Source of the DNA: Minisyncoccota bacterium
GTDB taxonomy: Bacteria; Patescibacteriota; Minisyncoccia; UBA6257; 1-14-0-10-40-38
Direction: 5' to 3'
Assembly: GCA_009694925.1 (NCBI GenBank)
Contig: SIBX01000025.1
Location: forward strand, 1 to 8,073
Length of the DNA: 8,073 nucleotides
Shown: piece by piece, positions 1 to 5,401 of the stretch
How positions within the stretch are numbered: the first letter of the stretch is position 1
Layout: the number at the start of each line of letters is the position of its first letter
Notes under the pieces: model-generated
Told to the model about the DNA's origin: nothing
The model's input: only the letters and a program-made list of their open reading frames with translations
Database searches by the model: none
Made by a program: the position numbers and the translations under genes

Positions 1-480
1 CAGATTGCGATCGGTGTCGTACCTATGCAGATACGGGTAGTACCGACCGCCGCCGTACACAAAGCTCGAGCCGAGAGCCACGATCGGGAACTTCCGCTGC
101 AGATCGGGGTGCTTGGCGCCCAAGGCGAGAAGCTCGTCGATCGGTGCCGGACGCAGTCCTTTCGCATTGAGGTCGGAAAGAACTGCATCCGTCGACATGT
201 CTCGTCCGTAGTGGACAAGGATGCCCTTGACCTGACGCTTCTCGTCACGGCGCTCGAGCGGGAAGTTCTTTGCCGTGATGGCAGGATCCTTCCAGTCGTA
301 GTTCCCGAGCTCGATCATTTGCTCGAGAACGAGGGAGTAGCCGATGGTGAGATCGAACTCCTCCAGCTTCTTCTCCACGACTTCCAGCTCATCTCGCAGG
401 AAGCGCATCACTCCATCCTCGCCGCCGAGCTTGTTGAAGACCGCTTCCACCTGACCGAGACTGACGTTGCCATACTTCAT
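1..480 (-). CDS. GC-rich hypothetical protein, N-terminal 160 residues (3' end beyond window)
   Basis: The frame is open for 160 codons from the ATG at 480-478 to the window edge. The start is fixed by a GAGGAG Shine-Dalgarno at 494-489, 8 nt from the ATG. The protein starts MKYGNVSLGQVEAVFNKLGG, continues with a charged helical stretch near residues 28-42, and later has RQVKGILVHYGRDMSTDAVL (about 103-122) and a Gly/Tyr-rich segment near 142-150. I see no signal peptide, membrane segment or known catalytic motif. From memory, proteins with this kind of 'LGQVEA..NKLGG' opening are common multi-copy hypotheticals in CPR genomes; their function is unknown. Composition is unlike the neighbours: 35 of the first 60 bases are G or C, against 16 of 60 at 841-900, and third positions favour G/C. 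That could mean transfer, strong codon selection or a constrained family. The coding call is strong; the function is unknown. Confidence 0.85.
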   Translation of the reverse strand, partial: MKYGNVSLGQVEAVFNKLGGEDGVMRFLRDELEVVEKKLEEFDLTIGYSLVLEQMIELGNYDWKDPAITAKNFPLERRDEKRQVKGILVHYGRDMSTDAVLSDLNAKGLRPAPIDELLALGAKHPDLQRKFPIVALGSSFVYGGGRYYPYLHRYDTDRNL

Positions 481-622
481 TTGCAGATCTCCTCGTTGGG
501 ATTTTTAATCTCAAGATTTCTCACTACCCGTGAGTTAAGGGGCCGTATAGTCACAGCTTTAAAAACTCAAATCTTTAAGCTCTTAAAGCTGTGACTACGT
601 CTGTGGTTCCTTTTAATGTACT
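481..622 (-). promoter_or_regulatory. long structured 5' leader of the GC-rich gene
   Basis: This is the stretch between the inferred transcription start and the start codon. It contains a perfect 15-bp inverted repeat (548-562 with 583-597, 20-nt loop). Half of one arm can pair instead as a short hairpin (573-579 with 582-588), so two folds compete. Nearer the gene is a second small hairpin, 520-524 with 530-534 (CTCAC/GTGAG). The large hairpin has no U-tract after it, so it is not a clear terminator. It could be a regulatory leader, a stabilising 5' structure or a protein site; I do not recognise a known riboswitch. Confidence 0.45.
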
Positions 623-628
623 AATATA

Positions 629-657
629 AGTATAGCAGAAATAAGGCTATTCGTCAA
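629..657 (-). promoter_or_regulatory. strong sigma70-type promoter of the GC-rich gene
   Basis: Read on the minus strand: -35 TTGACG (657-652), a 17-nt spacer, then -10 TATACT (634-629) preceded by TGC, an extended -10. Transcription should start near 622, giving a leader of about 140 nt before the ATG at 480. It is divergent from the hicBA promoter. Confidence 0.8.
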
Positions 658-728
658 TAGCTAAAAACCTTTATTTTAAAGGGTTATTTAAAGCATACTA
701 AGTGCATCTTTTAATTTTTACCGCCTTC

Positions 729-737
729 TGCTAGTAT
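729..737 (+). promoter_or_regulatory. extended -10 promoter of hicBA, probably giving a leaderless mRNA
   Basis: TG at 729-730, then C, then TAGTAT at 732-737. There is no good -35 (709-714 is TTTTAA), but an extended -10 can compensate. The expected start falls at about 744-746, on the hicB ATG, and no Shine-Dalgarno is visible. A small palindrome at 668-682 (CCTTT/AAAGG) lies upstream and could be an operator; this is weak. Confidence 0.5.
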
Positions 738-745
738 AAAACTAT

Positions 746-958
746 ATGAAAAGCAATATTATTTCTTTCAAGATTTCTAAAGAAGGAAAATACTATACGG
801 CTTCGGCTGTTGGCTTTTTTATCGTCACTCAAGGAAAAACACTAGATGAATTATCTAAAAATATAAGAGAAGCAACTGAACTTTATTTTGAAGGCAAGAA
901 AGTAAAATCAAAGAATAATTTTGATTTCATTTCTCTTAATTTGCCGTTACATGCCTAA
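746..958 (+). CDS. hicB: HicB-like antitoxin (70 aa)
   Basis: A small protein with the beta-beta-alpha layout of the partial RNase H fold seen in HicB-type antitoxins: a first strand (IISFKISKEGKYYTASAV), then a strand and helix (TQGKTLDELSKNIREATELY, about residues 29-48). This half of the fold masks the HicA toxin. At 70 residues it ends just after the core, so it lacks the C-terminal ribbon-helix-helix or HTH that many HicB proteins use to repress their own operon. Its last 8 nt overlap hicA, which supports translational coupling with antitoxin first. The identification rests on fold pattern plus the adjacent clear HicA. There is no Shine-Dalgarno, and the mRNA is probably leaderless. Confidence 0.75.
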   Translation: MKSNIISFKISKEGKYYTASAVGFFIVTQGKTLDELSKNIREATELYFEGKKVKSKNNFDFISLNLPLHA

Positions 959-1199
959 ACTTAGGAATCTTTCTGGAAAAAAATTAGTATCAATATTTGA
1001 AAGTTTTGGGTTTGCGGTTTTAAGCCAAAAAGGAAGTCATATAAAGATGTTTCGTTTTAATCTAGGCGAAAAACAAATATTAGTTATTCCCAATCACTTG
1101 TCTATCGCAAAAGGAACATTAAAAGCGATCTACAATCAGGCAGTTCAATATATCGCTGAAGAAAAAATTAAAAAGAGATTTTTATTCTTAAATCCGTAA
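951..1199 (+). CDS. hicA: HicA toxin, mRNA interferase (82 aa)
   Basis: HicA toxins are small dsRBD-like RNases that cleave mRNA and are neutralised by HicB. The protein starts MPKLRNLSGKKLVSIFESFG and shows the family's hallmarks in order: an N-terminal helix (SGKKLVSIFESFGF), then QKGSHIKM with the catalytic histidine of the G-S-H motif at residue 32, then a strand and IPNHLSIAKGTLKAIYNQA, matching the usual 'P.H....GTL..I..Q' C-terminal part. I chose the ATG at 951 because it overlaps the hicB stop (956-958) and gives the normal family length. An in-frame ATG at 921 would add 10 residues that overlap hicB and fit nothing in the family. The C-terminal end is basic (KIKKRF) and runs into a short duplicated sequence. 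All key residues are present, so the toxin should be active. Confidence 0.9.
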   Translation: MPKLRNLSGKKLVSIFESFGFAVLSQKGSHIKMFRFNLGEKQILVIPNHLSIAKGTLKAIYNQAVQYIAEEKIKKRFLFLNP

Positions 1200-1211
1200 A
1201 AAGAGATTTTT
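1170..1211 (+). repeat. 14-bp direct repeat with 28-bp period across the hicA stop
   Basis: AAAAAGAGATTTTT occurs at 1170-1183, inside the last hicA codons, and again at 1198-1211, across the stop codon. The 28-bp spacing suggests a small slippage duplication. No terminator hairpin follows hicA. Confidence 0.6.
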
Positions 1212-1270
1212 TCTAAGATAATTTCTTCTTCTTGAAACCCCCCGCAGTCAGTTTTGCTTGGTTTCTGACT

Positions 1271-1394
1271 TTAAATTCAAAAATAGCCAGATGCAAGGCT
1301 TGTTTTTTTTGGGCGACCGAGGAGTACTTAATATAAGTACTCACGCATGAGCCCCAAAAAACGTAACGCAGCAGATGGCTGTTTTTCAATTTAA
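1271..1394 (+). repeat. palindromic structured repeat, copy A
   Basis: A 124-bp imperfect palindrome. Outer arms 1271-1294 and 1371-1394 pair at 20 of 24 positions plus one G-T. A middle stem joins about 1302-1314 with 1351-1362, and an inner stem joins 1322-1330 with 1334-1342 (perfect, 9 bp). Two internal loops separate the stems: AAGGCTT opposite GTAACGCA, and GACCGAG opposite ACGCATGA. The same loops recur in copy B at 2498. It begins 6 bp beyond the ruvB stop, between convergent hicA and ruvB, so it may also end both transcripts. The rest of the 200-bp gap (1200-1270) holds only a weak 6-bp inverted repeat (AGTCAG/CTGACT). Confidence 0.8.
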
Positions 1395-1399
1395 GGGGA

Positions 1400-2395
1400 C
1401 TAAATCACAGAAAACCTGTCAATACCTAAATGCTCATATCCTAAATCCGTCACAACTCTTCCAGACGGAGTTCTTTGAATTAAACCAATACTCATTAAAT
1501 AAGGTTCATGCACTTCCTCAATATTGCCCCTATCATCATTTAGGGCCGCCGCAAGTGTGCTGACTCCAACCGGACCGCCTTTAAACTTTTTAATAATAGT
1601 TTCTATAAGCCTTCTGTCGTACGGCTCCAATCCTAGATGATCTATTTCTAATAAATCTAAAGTTTTTTTAATTACTTCGGCGTTAACTATCGGAGTATCT
1701 AAAACCAAAGCATAATCTCTCATTCTTTTCAATAATCTATTGGCAGTTCTCGGAGTAAATCTAGAAGCCTTAGCCAATAATTCCAATCCTCCTTTATCAA
1801 TTTTTACATTTAGAACCTCAGAAGATCTCTTTAAAATACTTTCTATATCTTTATTTTCGTAATAATCCAATTTAAAAGACGCTCCAAATCTTGATCGTAA
1901 AGGACCCGAAAGTAGGCTAGCTCTAGTTGTAGCAGCAATTAAAGTAAACGCCGGAAGATCTAAAGCTAAACTTCTGGCCGAAGGTCCTTTTCCAACCATT
2001 AAATTAAGCTTTCTCTCTTCCATAGCAGGGTAGAGCACTTCTTCGGTCATCTTATTTATTCTATGAGCCTCATCTATAAAAAGAACATCTCCATTTTCTA
2101 GGTTTGTAAGAATTGCTGCCAAATCTCCAACTTTTTCAAGCGTTGGCCCGGCTGTAATTTTTAAATTTACTCCCATTTCTTTGGCCACTAAATGAGCTAG
2201 GGTAGTTTTTCCAAGCCCAGCCTGTCCATAAAAAAGAAGATGATCAGAAACTTCTCCTCTTTTTTTTGCCGCATCTAAAATAACTCTGAGCTGGCTCTTA
2301 ACTTTTTCTTGGCCCACATATTCATTCCAAGAACTAGGTCGCAGCACTAAGTCTATTGCCGAACTTTCTCCATTTATATTCTTGTCTGTAGTCAT
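1400..2395 (-). CDS. ruvB: RuvB, Holliday junction branch-migration ATPase (331 aa)
   Basis: RuvB is the hexameric AAA+ motor that, loaded by RuvA, pulls DNA through Holliday junctions for recombinational repair. Full length is present. In order: N-terminal LRPSSWNEYVGQE, Walker A GQAGLGKT (residues 57-64), Walker B LFIDEAH (105-111), sensor 1 region AATTRASLLSGPLRSRFG (about 154-171) carrying the trans-acting arginine of PLRSRFG, sensor 2 TPRTANR (214-220), and a C-terminal winged-helix domain with EPYLMSIGLIQRTPSGR. The ATG at 2395 is preceded by AAGGAG (2404-2399), only 3 nt away, a tight but plausible spacing. A minus-strand TATAAT at 2461-2456 could be its -10, overlapping a divergent plus-strand promoter; the -35 is weak. 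Neither ruvA nor ruvC adjoins it. Copies of one palindromic repeat sit on both sides. Confidence 0.97.
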   Translation of the reverse strand: MTTDKNINGESSAIDLVLRPSSWNEYVGQEKVKSQLRVILDAAKKRGEVSDHLLFYGQAGLGKTTLAHLVAKEMGVNLKITAGPTLEKVGDLAAILTNLENGDVLFIDEAHRINKMTEEVLYPAMEERKLNLMVGKGPSARSLALDLPAFTLIAATTRASLLSGPLRSRFGASFKLDYYENKDIESILKRSSEVLNVKIDKGGLELLAKASRFTPRTANRLLKRMRDYALVLDTPIVNAEVIKKTLDLLEIDHLGLEPYDRRLIETIIKKFKGGPVGVSTLAAALNDDRGNIEEVHEPYLMSIGLIQRTPSGRVVTDLGYEHLGIDRFSVI

Positions 2396-2441
2396 AATCT
2401 CCTTAAAAATATCACTTTTTTACACTTTTTACTAAAATCTA

Positions 2442-2470
2442 TTGACAGCTTAATAATTATATGCTAGAAT
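2442..2470 (+). promoter_or_regulatory. near-consensus plus-strand promoter facing a gene-free region
   Basis: -35 TTGACA (2442-2447), a 17-nt spacer, then -10 TAGAAT (2465-2470) preceded by TGC, an extended -10. Transcription should begin near 2477 and run into 2477-2860, which has no convincing plus-strand gene before a strong terminator at 2822-2855. It is divergent from ruvB. Confidence 0.7.
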
Positions 2471-2497
2471 AGCCTAGCTTAACCTGAGTCAGGAAAA

Positions 2498-2617
2498 GTA
2501 AATTAGAAAATGTTCATATACGAGGCTTGTTTTAATTTTAGACTAAGCTGTATTGATTAAATACTGCGCAGAAGAAAATTAAAACATAACGAAGTAGATG
2601 AATATTTAATAATTTAC
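2498..2617 (+). repeat. palindromic structured repeat, copy B
   Basis: A 120-bp palindrome in the same orientation as copy A. Outer arms 2498-2517 and 2598-2617 pair at 17 of 20 positions plus one G-T. The middle stem 2529-2539 with 2575-2585 is a perfect 11 bp, and the inner stem 2550-2554 with 2560-2564 closes a 5-nt loop. The stems differ in sequence from copy A but keep pairing, while the loops are conserved: AGGCTTG (2523-2529), ATAACGAAGTAGATG (2586-2600), GACTAAG (2541-2547) and CGCA (2567-2570). It lies about 100 bp upstream of ruvB. Confidence 0.75.
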
Positions 2618-2636
2618 TAATATAAAAGGTATTGAT

Positions 2637-2744
2637 CTGGGGGCCGGGAAATATACTTAAATCTAGGACGTTTTGGCTTCGGCTGGTACTATCCTCGGCA
2701 TATTTCTAAACCTGTTTCCCCACGAAACAAATTTAAGCCCCCAG
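2637..2744 (+). ncRNA. compact folded element with UUCG-capped arm and possible pseudoknot
   Basis: A perfect 8-bp closing stem (2637-2644 with 2737-2744, CTGGGGGC/GCCCCCAG) encloses two arms. Arm 1 has 2648-2654 with 2700-2706, then AGGA/TCCT (2665-2668 with 2692-2695), then a stem capped by C-UUCG-G (2677-2682). Arm 2 is a 5-bp hairpin, 2714-2718 with 2724-2728. A 6-nt segment in the internal loop (2657-2662, TTAAAT) is complementary to 2731-2736, which would form a pseudoknot. The UUCG cap favours the plus strand. The layout resembles a riboswitch, ribozyme or small RNA, but I cannot assign a class. Confidence 0.5.
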
Positions 2745-2821
2745 TTTAATGCCATTTTATTTCTATTATCTCTTCTACATCATAATCCCTTACTCTTTAA
2801 TTACAAAATTAATTTAAGAGT

Positions 2822-2855
2822 AAAAAAAATAAGGCAATTTTGCCTTATTTTTTTT
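2822..2855. terminator. bidirectional intrinsic terminator
   Basis: A 15-bp stem (2822-2836 with 2841-2855) around AAGGCAA/TTGCCTT, with A and T tracts on both sides, so it works in both directions. On the minus strand it follows the ATPase gene stop (2861) by 5 nt; on the plus strand it closes the candidate RNA unit. Confidence 0.9.
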
Positions 2856-2860
2856 AATAC

Positions 2861-4591
2861 TTACCATAAAATAGTCCCTGTAACGTCCTCTAGTTCCGCA
2901 AAATCAGTTTGCCCTGAGATGATTTTCAATATTCCATCTTCCTGCATAGTCACCATGCCGTGAGAAATCGCATATTCCTTCATCTCTCTTCCTCCCACCT
3001 GACGCTTAATTAAATCCTCAACATCCTCATGGCTTTCAAGTTTATCCACCCCCGACAAATCTCCATTTACCATTTTTTCATATCCAGGATCATTTAAAAA
3101 TAACTCATAAATTCCAACCCTGCCCCTATAACCAGAATTATTACACTTTTCACACTTACTAGCTTCAAAAATCTTTATATTTTTATAAGGCTCCTTATCA
3201 ACTCTTTTTGGAAGTCTCTCTACGAGCTTTCTTATTTTAGCTTCTAAAGTTTTATCTAAAGTTTTCGGTATTTTGCAGCTCTCGCACAATTTCCTTAAAA
3301 GTCTCTGAGCAATTATTAAATTTAAAGCCGGACCAATACTTTGCGGCTTCACATCTAAATCAACTAGACGGGGGATTGCTAAAGAAGCTTCATTGGCGTG
3401 AATAGTAGAAAACACCAAGTGACCAGTCAAAGCAGCTCCAATCGAAATTTCTGCGGTTTCCTTGTCGCGCACCTCTCCTACTAGAATTACATCTGGATCT
3501 TGCCTCATAAGACTCCTTAGGCCGTTAGCAAATGTATATCCCGCCTCATCATTAACCTGCGTCTGTTCAATGCCTTTTAAGTGGTACTCAATAGGATCTT
3601 CAATAGTTATTATTTTTATTTCTGGATTTGCCTTGTGCTTTAAAAAAGCATATAGAGTTGTTGTTTTTCCAGAACCGGTCGGACCAGTATTCAAAATCAT
3701 TCCATTTGGCCTCTTAAGCTCAACCTCTATTATCTCCAAGTCATCTTTTCTAAATCCAAGCTGCGGCAAAGTTATCTTAATAGAGTCTGGATCTAAAACT
3801 CTCATAACTACAATCTCTCCGAATTCCGATGGTGCTATGGCAACTCTAAGCTCTATGTCTTTTTCCGTTAAACCAATGGTAAATCTTCCATCCTGCGCCT
3901 TATCTGATATATTTATTTTTAGATTACACAATAATTTTATTCTAGAAATAACTGACGGATAAAAATTTCTACGTATTTCAGTTGCAACATCCCTAAGCAC
4001 GCCATCTATTCTATATCTAAGCTTTATTGAGTCCTCTTCCGGTTCAAAATGTATATCCGAAGCTTTATTGGCTAAAGCGCCCGACAAAACTATTTCTAAA
4101 AATTCTGCAACCGACGACTTATCGTAATTAAAATCTAATATAAACTTAGTGGTCTTCTGTATGTTTTGAAGTTCTTTTATTAAAAATATTATCCTTTCTT
4201 TTTCAATATTAACTCTGCTGGTTATAGAACTTTTCTCGGATGTAAATTTATAAAATGTAAATATTCTTTCTAGTGCTCTTTTTGAAACTAAGAAAATCTT
4301 AAATTCATATCCCTTGTCTTTGAGTTCCTTTAATAGGCCGAGAGCTCCGGAAGATTCAGGATCTATTGAGGCCACTCCCAAAATGGATCCGTGAGACTCA
4401 ATAATAGCAACTCCTAAACTTCTAGCCTTTTCTTCTGGAATTATTTTTAAGGCATCAATTTTTACAGGAGCGGAAAAACCGTTCAGGTAATTTAAGCCCC
4501 TCTCCATAGCCACTCTTTCGGCGTCTCTTTCTTCTGCCTCTTCTCTTATTTTTTGAATTTTTTCAGAAAGTTGATTGGAATTAAAATCCAT
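2861..4591 (-). CDS. GspE/PilB-type secretion or type IV pilus assembly ATPase (576 aa)
   Basis: A cytoplasmic hexameric ATPase that powers pseudopilus or type IV pilus assembly. With M1 at 4591: a GspE N-terminal-like domain (about 42-115), then ASDIHFEP (177-184), Walker A GPTGSGKT (303-310), Asp box TIEDPIEY (about 329-336), Walker B region ending PDVILVGEVRDKETAE (about 366-381), His box GHLVFSTIHAN (390-400), and a zinc tetracysteine motif at C436, C439, C480 and C483. All ATPase motifs look intact. I prefer the ATG at 4591 over the in-frame ATG at 4615. A TATAAT (4604-4599) sits exactly 7 nt before it, implying a leaderless mRNA, and the extra 8 residues (MNYCIITV) come from repeat-like sequence. 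PilB is likelier than GspE because CPR cells commonly have type IV pili, but no pil neighbour is present to decide. Confidence 0.93.
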   Translation of the reverse strand: MDFNSNQLSEKIQKIREEAEERDAERVAMERGLNYLNGFSAPVKIDALKIIPEEKARSLGVAIIESHGSILGVASIDPESSGALGLLKELKDKGYEFKIFLVSKRALERIFTFYKFTSEKSSITSRVNIEKERIIFLIKELQNIQKTTKFILDFNYDKSSVAEFLEIVLSGALANKASDIHFEPEEDSIKLRYRIDGVLRDVATEIRRNFYPSVISRIKLLCNLKINISDKAQDGRFTIGLTEKDIELRVAIAPSEFGEIVVMRVLDPDSIKITLPQLGFRKDDLEIIEVELKRPNGMILNTGPTGSGKTTTLYAFLKHKANPEIKIITIEDPIEYHLKGIEQTQVNDEAGYTFANGLRSLMRQDPDVILVGEVRDKETAEISIGAALTGHLVFSTIHANEASLAIPRLVDLDVKPQSIGPALNLIIAQRLLRKLCESCKIPKTLDKTLEAKIRKLVERLPKRVDKEPYKNIKIFEASKCEKCNNSGYRGRVGIYELFLNDPGYEKMVNGDLSGVDKLESHEDVEDLIKRQVGGREMKEYAISHGMVTMQEDGILKIISGQTDFAELEDVTGTILW

Positions 4592-4598
4592 AACAGTA

Positions 4599-4629
4599 AT
4601 TATACAATAATTCAAAAATTAAATATCAA
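4599..4629 (-). promoter_or_regulatory. promoter of the PilB-like gene, leaderless
   Basis: On the minus strand, TTGATA (4629-4624), a long 19-nt spacer, then TATAAT (4604-4599). Seven bases then lead to the A of the ATG at 4591, so the transcript should start at or next to the start codon. The promoter lies partly inside the AT-rich repeat module. Confidence 0.5.
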
Positions 4630-4740
4630 AATGTAAAATTACAATGTAAAATTTAAAATTTGACGTTCAGACCAGATTGGCTATAATTCGCTTGATTGTA
4701 TTTATAACTTTAATTTTTGATATTTGATATTTAAATTTGC
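4605..4740. repeat. AT-rich inverted-repeat module upstream of yebC
   Basis: Short words such as AATATCAAAA and ATGTAAAA on the left (4612-4660) recur inverted on the right (ATTTTTGATATTTGATATTT, near 4712-4731) around a non-repetitive core at about 4660-4710. The first 39 bp (4605-4643) recur directly at 5269-5307 with two mismatches. The core carries the yebC promoter. From memory, such degenerate AT-rich modules are frequent between CPR genes. Confidence 0.65.
4660..4687 (+). promoter_or_regulatory. sigma70-type promoter of yebC
   Basis: TTGACG (4660-4665), a 16-nt spacer, then TATAAT (4682-4687). The start is expected near 4694, giving a leader of about 50 nt. It may also transcribe ruvC, 127 bp beyond yebC, for which I see no clear promoter. 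Confidence 0.75.
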
Positions 4741-4743
4741 CTT

Positions 4744-5274
4744 ATGTCCGGACATAATAAATGGAGCCAGATAAAAAATAAGAAGGGCGCCAACGACCAA
4801 AAAAAAGCCAGAATTTTTACTAAATTTTTAAAGGCCATATCCGTTGTGGCACGCGACGATAAAGATCCAAACAGCAACCCTCGCTTGAGATCTGCCATAG
4901 AAAAAGCTCGCGCGTTTGAAGTTACAAATGAAAACATAGAAAGAGCAATAAATAAGTCTTCAGAAGGAAAGGTTTTTGACGAAGTGATTTATGAAGCTTA
5001 TGGCCCAGAAAAAGTTGCCATCATTATAAAAACACTGACAGACAATAAAAATAGAACCTTAGCAGACTTAAAAAAAGTCCTGCAAAATAATAATGCAAAA
5101 ATCGCAGACCAAGGAAGCGTCCTTTGGGCATTTAAAAGCGAAAACTATGAATTTATTCCGCTATACCCCCAAAAAATAAGCGACGAAGGCAATAAAGTAT
5201 TAGAAAAGATTGTAGAAGAATTGGAAGATTTAGACGACATCTCGGAAGTTGTAACCAGCCGAGATAAGCAATAA
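4744..5274 (+). CDS. yebC: YebC/TACO1-family protein, shortened (176 aa)
   Basis: YebC proteins were long annotated as transcriptional regulators; more recent work ties the family, with mitochondrial TACO1, to translation of difficult stretches such as polyproline. The N-terminus MSGHNKWSQIKNKKGANDQK is diagnostic. It is followed by the helical domain I with NPRLRSAIEKARAFEVTNEN, then IYEAYGPEKVAIIIKTLTDN and KNRTLADLKKVLQNN of domain II. The usual length is about 240-250 residues; here it is 176. After GSVLWAFKSENYE (about 124-136) the protein passes straight to FIPLYPQKISDEGNKVLEKI and a helix with EELEDLDDISEVV. In full-length members some 70 residues, the inserted third domain, lie between these parts. 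The junction is clean and in frame, so this is a compact variant rather than a frameshift. There is no Shine-Dalgarno. It neighbours ruvC, as in many bacteria. Confidence 0.93.
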   Translation: MSGHNKWSQIKNKKGANDQKKARIFTKFLKAISVVARDDKDPNSNPRLRSAIEKARAFEVTNENIERAINKSSEGKVFDEVIYEAYGPEKVAIIIKTLTDNKNRTLADLKKVLQNNNAKIADQGSVLWAFKSENYEFIPLYPQKISDEGNKVLEKIVEELEDLDDISEVVTSRDKQ

Positions 5275-5400
5275 TTCAAAAATTAAATATAAAAATGTAA
5301 AATGACAAATAAAAATGTAAAAATTTCAGAACTATTAGGTCGCAATTTTGCATTTTACATTGTAATTTTGATTTTTACATTTTAATCTTTACATTTACCT
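5269..5400. repeat. AT-rich inverted-repeat module between yebC and ruvC
   Basis: It begins within the last codon and stop of yebC. Words like AAAATGTAAAA on the left (5281-5326) recur as TTTTTACATTTT and similar on the right (5342-5398), around a unique core at about 5327-5344. The first 39 bp match 4605-4643 except for two bases, so yebC lies between direct copies. The module could fold as a long imperfect hairpin. No clear promoter or terminator is seen in it. Confidence 0.65.
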
Positions 5401-5401
5401 T

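Larger units (their letters stand above)
2477..2856 (+). ncRNA. candidate non-coding RNA unit of about 380 nt
   Basis: The unit is defined by the promoter at 2442-2470 and the terminator at 2822-2855. No supported protein lies between them. From 5' to 3' it would carry palindromic repeat copy B (2498-2617), a compact folded element (2637-2744), an unstructured pyrimidine-rich stretch (about 2745-2789), a hairpin (2790-2797 with 2816-2823) and the terminator stem. I checked it against my memory of tmRNA, RNase P, SRP and 6S RNA and found no match. A weaker promoter on the other strand (TTGTAA, 16 nt, TATGAT, near 2782-2809) leaves the strand of the folded element open. This is inference from signals and folding, with no homology behind it. 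Confidence 0.4.

Noticed and set aside
25..594. Plus-strand ORF of 189 codons
   Set aside because: It is antisense to the GC-rich gene, which has a Shine-Dalgarno and a promoter; it has no family motifs and runs through the leader hairpins.
1375..1563. Plus-strand ORF of 62 codons
   Set aside because: Antisense to the ruvB C-terminus and partly inside repeat copy A.
1271..2617. ruvB as cargo of a composite transposon, given the flanking repeats
   Set aside because: No transposase, no target-site duplication visible, and ruvB composition matches its surroundings.
2637..2744. tmRNA fragment on the minus strand (GGGGGC..., GTTTCG, GCCGAGG look similar to a tmRNA 5' end)
   Set aside because: The invariant TTCGAC is not matched, there is no T-arm or CCA-type 3' end, and the GC stem closes after only 108 nt, so the resemblance is probably chance.
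2673..2963. Plus-strand ORF of 96 codons in the gene-free region
   Set aside because: It crosses the folded element, the bidirectional terminator and the end of the ATPase gene on the other strand, and resembles no protein family.
3462..3962. Plus-strand ORF of 166 codons
   Set aside because: It lies entirely antisense to conserved motifs (Walker A and Walker B) of the PilB-like ATPase and is a shadow frame.
4591..4615. Upstream in-frame ATG at 4615 as start of the PilB-like gene
   Set aside because: It lies upstream of the best -10 box, within repeat-like AT-rich sequence, and adds eight residues without family support.
4731..4937. Minus-strand ORF of 68 codons
   Set aside because: Antisense to the conserved N-terminus of yebC.
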